Shown here: in pieces, positions 58,333 to 60,810 of the stretch
How positions within the stretch are numbered: position 1 is the first letter of the stretch
Layout of the letters: every line of letters starts with the position of its first letter
Origin: Acanthaster planci
Lineage: Eukaryota > Echinodermata > Asteroidea > Valvatida > Acanthasteridae
DNA length: 60,810 nt
Assembly (NCBI RefSeq): GCF_001949145.1
Contig: NW_019091439.1
Coordinates: forward strand, 1,065,581-1,126,390
Reading direction: 5' to 3'
The notes under the pieces: generated by a model
Seen by the model: the letters and a program-made list of their open reading frames with translations, nothing else
Told to the model about the DNA's origin: nothing
The model's database searches: none
Translations under genes and position numbers: made by a program

Positions 58333-58869
58333 TCACCAGTCACAGTGCTTTGTTCGTGGCACCTTGCAGACTGAAAGTGCACTGCGGTCGCAGTAGTATT
58401 CCTTCCAGAGTTTTGCAAAGCTCAAGATACAATCCTGATTTCCATGGGCATCACCAACAGGGTAACCAGGCCTCCAGGAATCATAGCCAGGAGGAGTTCC
58501 ATCCAGCCAAGTATACGTGCCCTCTTTGTCTAGGTCATTGTACCCAGTCCAGAATTCAGCATCCGTACCATGAAGGGACATCCAGTGTTTGCGGATGAAT
58601 GCATTCTCGTCGTCATTCAGTATAGATGCAATGTGAGAAGGTCTCCCTGGCTTGGAGTATCCCCGACAGTGCTGCTCGGCACTTTGGTAGCTCTTGAGCT
58701 CAGTAACAAACAGGTAGCAGTTGTCTTCAAATATTTGCCAAGGGGACTGACAGTCGTCGAATCCGTATCTTGCAAGTCGTTGACATCTGACAGCAACCAG
58801 TATCCATTGGGACATGAACAACAGTTTAAGAAACCGCAAAAGCTTTCGCTGCAAAGGAGACATCGTCAT
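58333..58869 (-). CDS. Secreted C-type lectin, paralogue 4 of the array
   Basis: This single-exon ORF has 178 codons. It has a hydrophobic signal segment (LLRFLKLLFMSQWILVAV), the linker RCQRLARYGFDDC, then the domain: CQSPWQIFEDNCYLFV, AEQHCRGYSK, RPSHIASILN, EFWTGYNDL, YTWLDGT, PGYPVGDAHGNQDC, KLWKEYYC and LSVCKV. The usual WIG is WTG here. YPVGD and WKE carry the same loop change as the other array members. It ends PRTKHCDW with an extra, possibly unpaired cysteine. It is closest in layout to paralogue 3, including the RCxR linker and the upstream flank. Confidence 0.87.
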   Translation of the reverse strand: MTMSPLQRKLLRFLKLLFMSQWILVAVRCQRLARYGFDDCQSPWQIFEDNCYLFVTELKSYQSAEQHCRGYSKPGRPSHIASILNDDENAFIRKHWMSLHGTDAEFWTGYNDLDKEGTYTWLDGTPPGYDSWRPGYPVGDAHGNQDCILSFAKLWKEYYCDRSALSVCKVPRTKHCDW

Positions 58870-60109
58870 CCCTGAGAGCAGTCAGTACACATTTTAGAGA
58901 ATGTTAGTCATTGTTGAAAAACAGAAGTTACTATGCCAGTACTTTTCACTGTTCACGATTGTCACAAGTGGCAGTGAAAGGGATTTGGTCGGTGAGCATC
59001 AGTGGGGTAAATTCCCTTGAATTGTTTCCACTGGAAAGTAGGAAAACACTTTTTTCTCTTCAAGGTCACAGGCACTGTTGTATGATTGAACCTTTGTCCG
59101 TTGACTCACAATTGCTGTGACAGCAACTTGCCGAAAAGAAGGCAAAGTTAGATAGCAAACTGTGTTCTCTCCTTTGTTTGGTCAGTCACCTGAAAAAAGC
59201 CGTCTTTGTGGATTCCGTTGATCATTCATAATACAACAGCCACCTGCTGTGCTTCTTCATGAATGCCCAGGACTTTCAAGTATAGAGGGATTTCACATTA
59301 GCGCCGTCTGCATATCTGCATCGAAACCAAGACTCTCTGTCTTGAACTTCGTTGCACGCACCTACGGTGTCCACACAGTACATGCCTTATCAGGTTCGTA
59401 AGTGTAACGCCACTTCAGTTTAAACCACGTCTGTTGCACATGCAGATGCATGACCATCGCAGGTACGTTAGTTCGCAGTAAATTGCCGTTATTTTTCTTT
59501 TGATCTTACGTGTCGAGTCATCCTGGAAGACCCTCCCACAAATATTTGCAGCCTGAAAAGTCTGAATTTAACATACCTTTATGTGTTTTGTGTCTTGACT
59601 CCTTACTTTCAATCGTCTGATCGTATTAAGAATTGAAGCTGACACATACAGCCTCGTTTTTCAAACGTGGAAGTCCGCAGATTGACGCTAAAAGCGTCGT
59701 ATTGGGATCCCGCTATTGGTATAGGACAAGCTCTGAGAGCCAATAGCTGCACTGGAAAAGCATCACAATTGAAGGAATGAGTCTAGGAACCTTTGCTTTC
59801 AGAGTGATGAAACTCAACCTTAGATTACAGCGACTCTAGCACTTGGAAGAGGTACAGTACCGGTACGTGTCCATGTAGGTTAAATCTTCACTGTTGAGCA
59901 ATGGAGCAGGTACAGGTGATTAGGGTCGTGTACACCTTGTGAAGTAGTCACATGGAGCAATGCATGTATTTCTGTGTTAGCTCCACTTGCTTGTTCACTT
60001 CCATACATGACTGCAGTTATAAGCATTTATATGGATACGGTTATACCGTAATAAAGGAGGCTGTTGTGCTTGTACTCGGAATAATTAAATCTTCCGATTT
60101 AAAAATGTT
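58870..60109. other. Upstream flank of paralogue 4 with MITE copy C
   Basis: It contains the shared 5' block (about 59000-59220) and the MITE at 59283-59715. No gene was recognised. Confidence 0.5.
59283..59715 (+). mobile_element. TA-flanked MITE, copy C
   Basis: The 433-bp element runs from TAGAGGGATTTCACATTAG to GTATTGGGATCCCGCTA and aligns end to end with copy B in UGT intron 1 (for example GTACGTTAGTTCGC and CGTCTGATCGTATTAAGAAT). Being a single full-length copy, it defines the element's ends better than the foldback pair does. Confidence 0.85.
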
Positions 60110-60203
60110 ACATGCACCCTATGCATCTGCAGACAACCAGCATCAGTTGAGACAGGAATAACAGGACGAACATCTTCAGCAGCATTGATAAACAAATCTT
60201 CAT
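60110..60203 (-). pseudogene. C-type lectin signal-peptide relic
   Basis: Starting at the ATG complementary to 60201-60203, the frame reads MKICLSMLLKMFVLLFLSQL followed by MLVVCRC. It matches the signal peptide of paralogue 3 (MKMSPLHSLLNVLVLLFLSQ, then LTPVAGRC) at most hydrophobic positions and at the RC junction. After that the similarity stops and no lectin domain follows downstream on this strand. It marks a lost fifth or sixth member at the right end of the array. Confidence 0.65.
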
Positions 60204-60810
60204 CAGTTGAGAATATTAATTGTTAGTCTATTTGAAAATCTTCAGACGCAAGATGATGTTTCGTCACGGTGCACGCAGTCAAAGATGCCAGCGCGGGGAT
60301 TTACTTTGTACATAAATGGCACTACAATTATATACTAGCAGGTGGGAAGTTGAGCAACAAACAAAGTGGCTTCACTGCTTCTCATTTGCCGGTATACACA
60401 ATTGTTTCCAGAGAGATGCATTCGTGAAGGCCAAGAATTCCGGTTGAGTGAACACATAATGTTTTGGGTAGACATTTTCAGTCCTTTTCCTTTCATTGGT
60501 ATCAGAAGGCTTGACTGGAAGCTATTGTCATGGGAAAATGTTAAACAAGTACTGGGGGTGCGTGTTGTTCCTAAGGAGACTGTTCTGCTCGTGTTCTTAA
60601 TAATAAAAACCCCAACAAGGCAAAATTGTTTGAGTCAATGCGATTGTACATATGTCATAGAGTAAGCTTTTTATGGCAATAGCGCCCTTGTAGTTGGACC
60701 ACTCGGCAGTTGTTGGCAATCCCCCCCAACAGAAATCATTTAACAGGGGATGTTAACCCCTTGGCGATGGGAATTTTTTACTGAAAGCCGACTCCGAGAA
60801 TTCCAGCCTC
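60204..60810. other. Right end of window, no gene recognised
   Basis: A 99-codon plus ORF (60366-60665) has no known motif. Nothing else was identified. Confidence 0.35.

Overview
The window is animal nuclear DNA: genes are split by introns with GT/AG junctions, coding density is low, and the rest is packed with decayed mobile elements. The organism is most likely a marine invertebrate deuterostome, and I favour an echinoderm. That is an inference from the gene content (UDP-glycosyltransferase, CYP4-type P450, many secreted C-type lectins), the mixture of Penelope-like, YR-SGNH, tRNA-derived and foldback repeats, and the extreme abundance of the palindromic word TACATGTA in the right third. 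The sequence alone does not fix the species.

Left region (1-12 kb): a degenerate retrotransposon Gag ORF lies on the minus strand. It is followed by a complete five-exon membrane UDP-glycosyltransferase gene on the plus strand (exons 3441-4039, 5964-6288, 8196-8424, 10770-10989, 11377-11668; 554 residues; phases agree at every junction). A fragment resembling its first exon survives 0.8 kb upstream. Its introns carry a head-to-head pair of TA-flanked MITEs, a 1.5-kb DNA-transposon-like element and one copy of a 200-bp repeat.

Middle region (12-34 kb): decayed retroelements come first (Penelope-like reverse transcriptase, a tyrosine-recombinase/SGNH element, LINE reverse transcriptase). Then comes a two-exon secreted C-type lectin gene (19957-19999 joined to 21817-22238), a CYP4-type P450 pseudogene on the minus strand, and a 41-bp minisatellite that changes orientation and is interrupted by a 612-base assembly gap.

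Right region (34-60.8 kb): a tentative plus-strand gene of unknown function is followed by many MITEs. A tandem array of secreted C-type lectin genes on the minus strand then runs from 46 to 60 kb. It holds four intact uninterrupted ORFs (46015, 51581, 55211, 58333), one frameshifted and truncated pseudogene (49551) and one relic consisting only of a signal peptide (60110). All four intact paralogues share a changed sugar-binding loop: FPVGD/YPVGD where EPN is usual, and WKE where WND is usual. This is the most interesting biology in the window: a duplicating family of secreted lectins that keep the disulphide frame but share an altered ligand site. A role in immunity or mucus is plausible for such a family but is not shown by the sequence.
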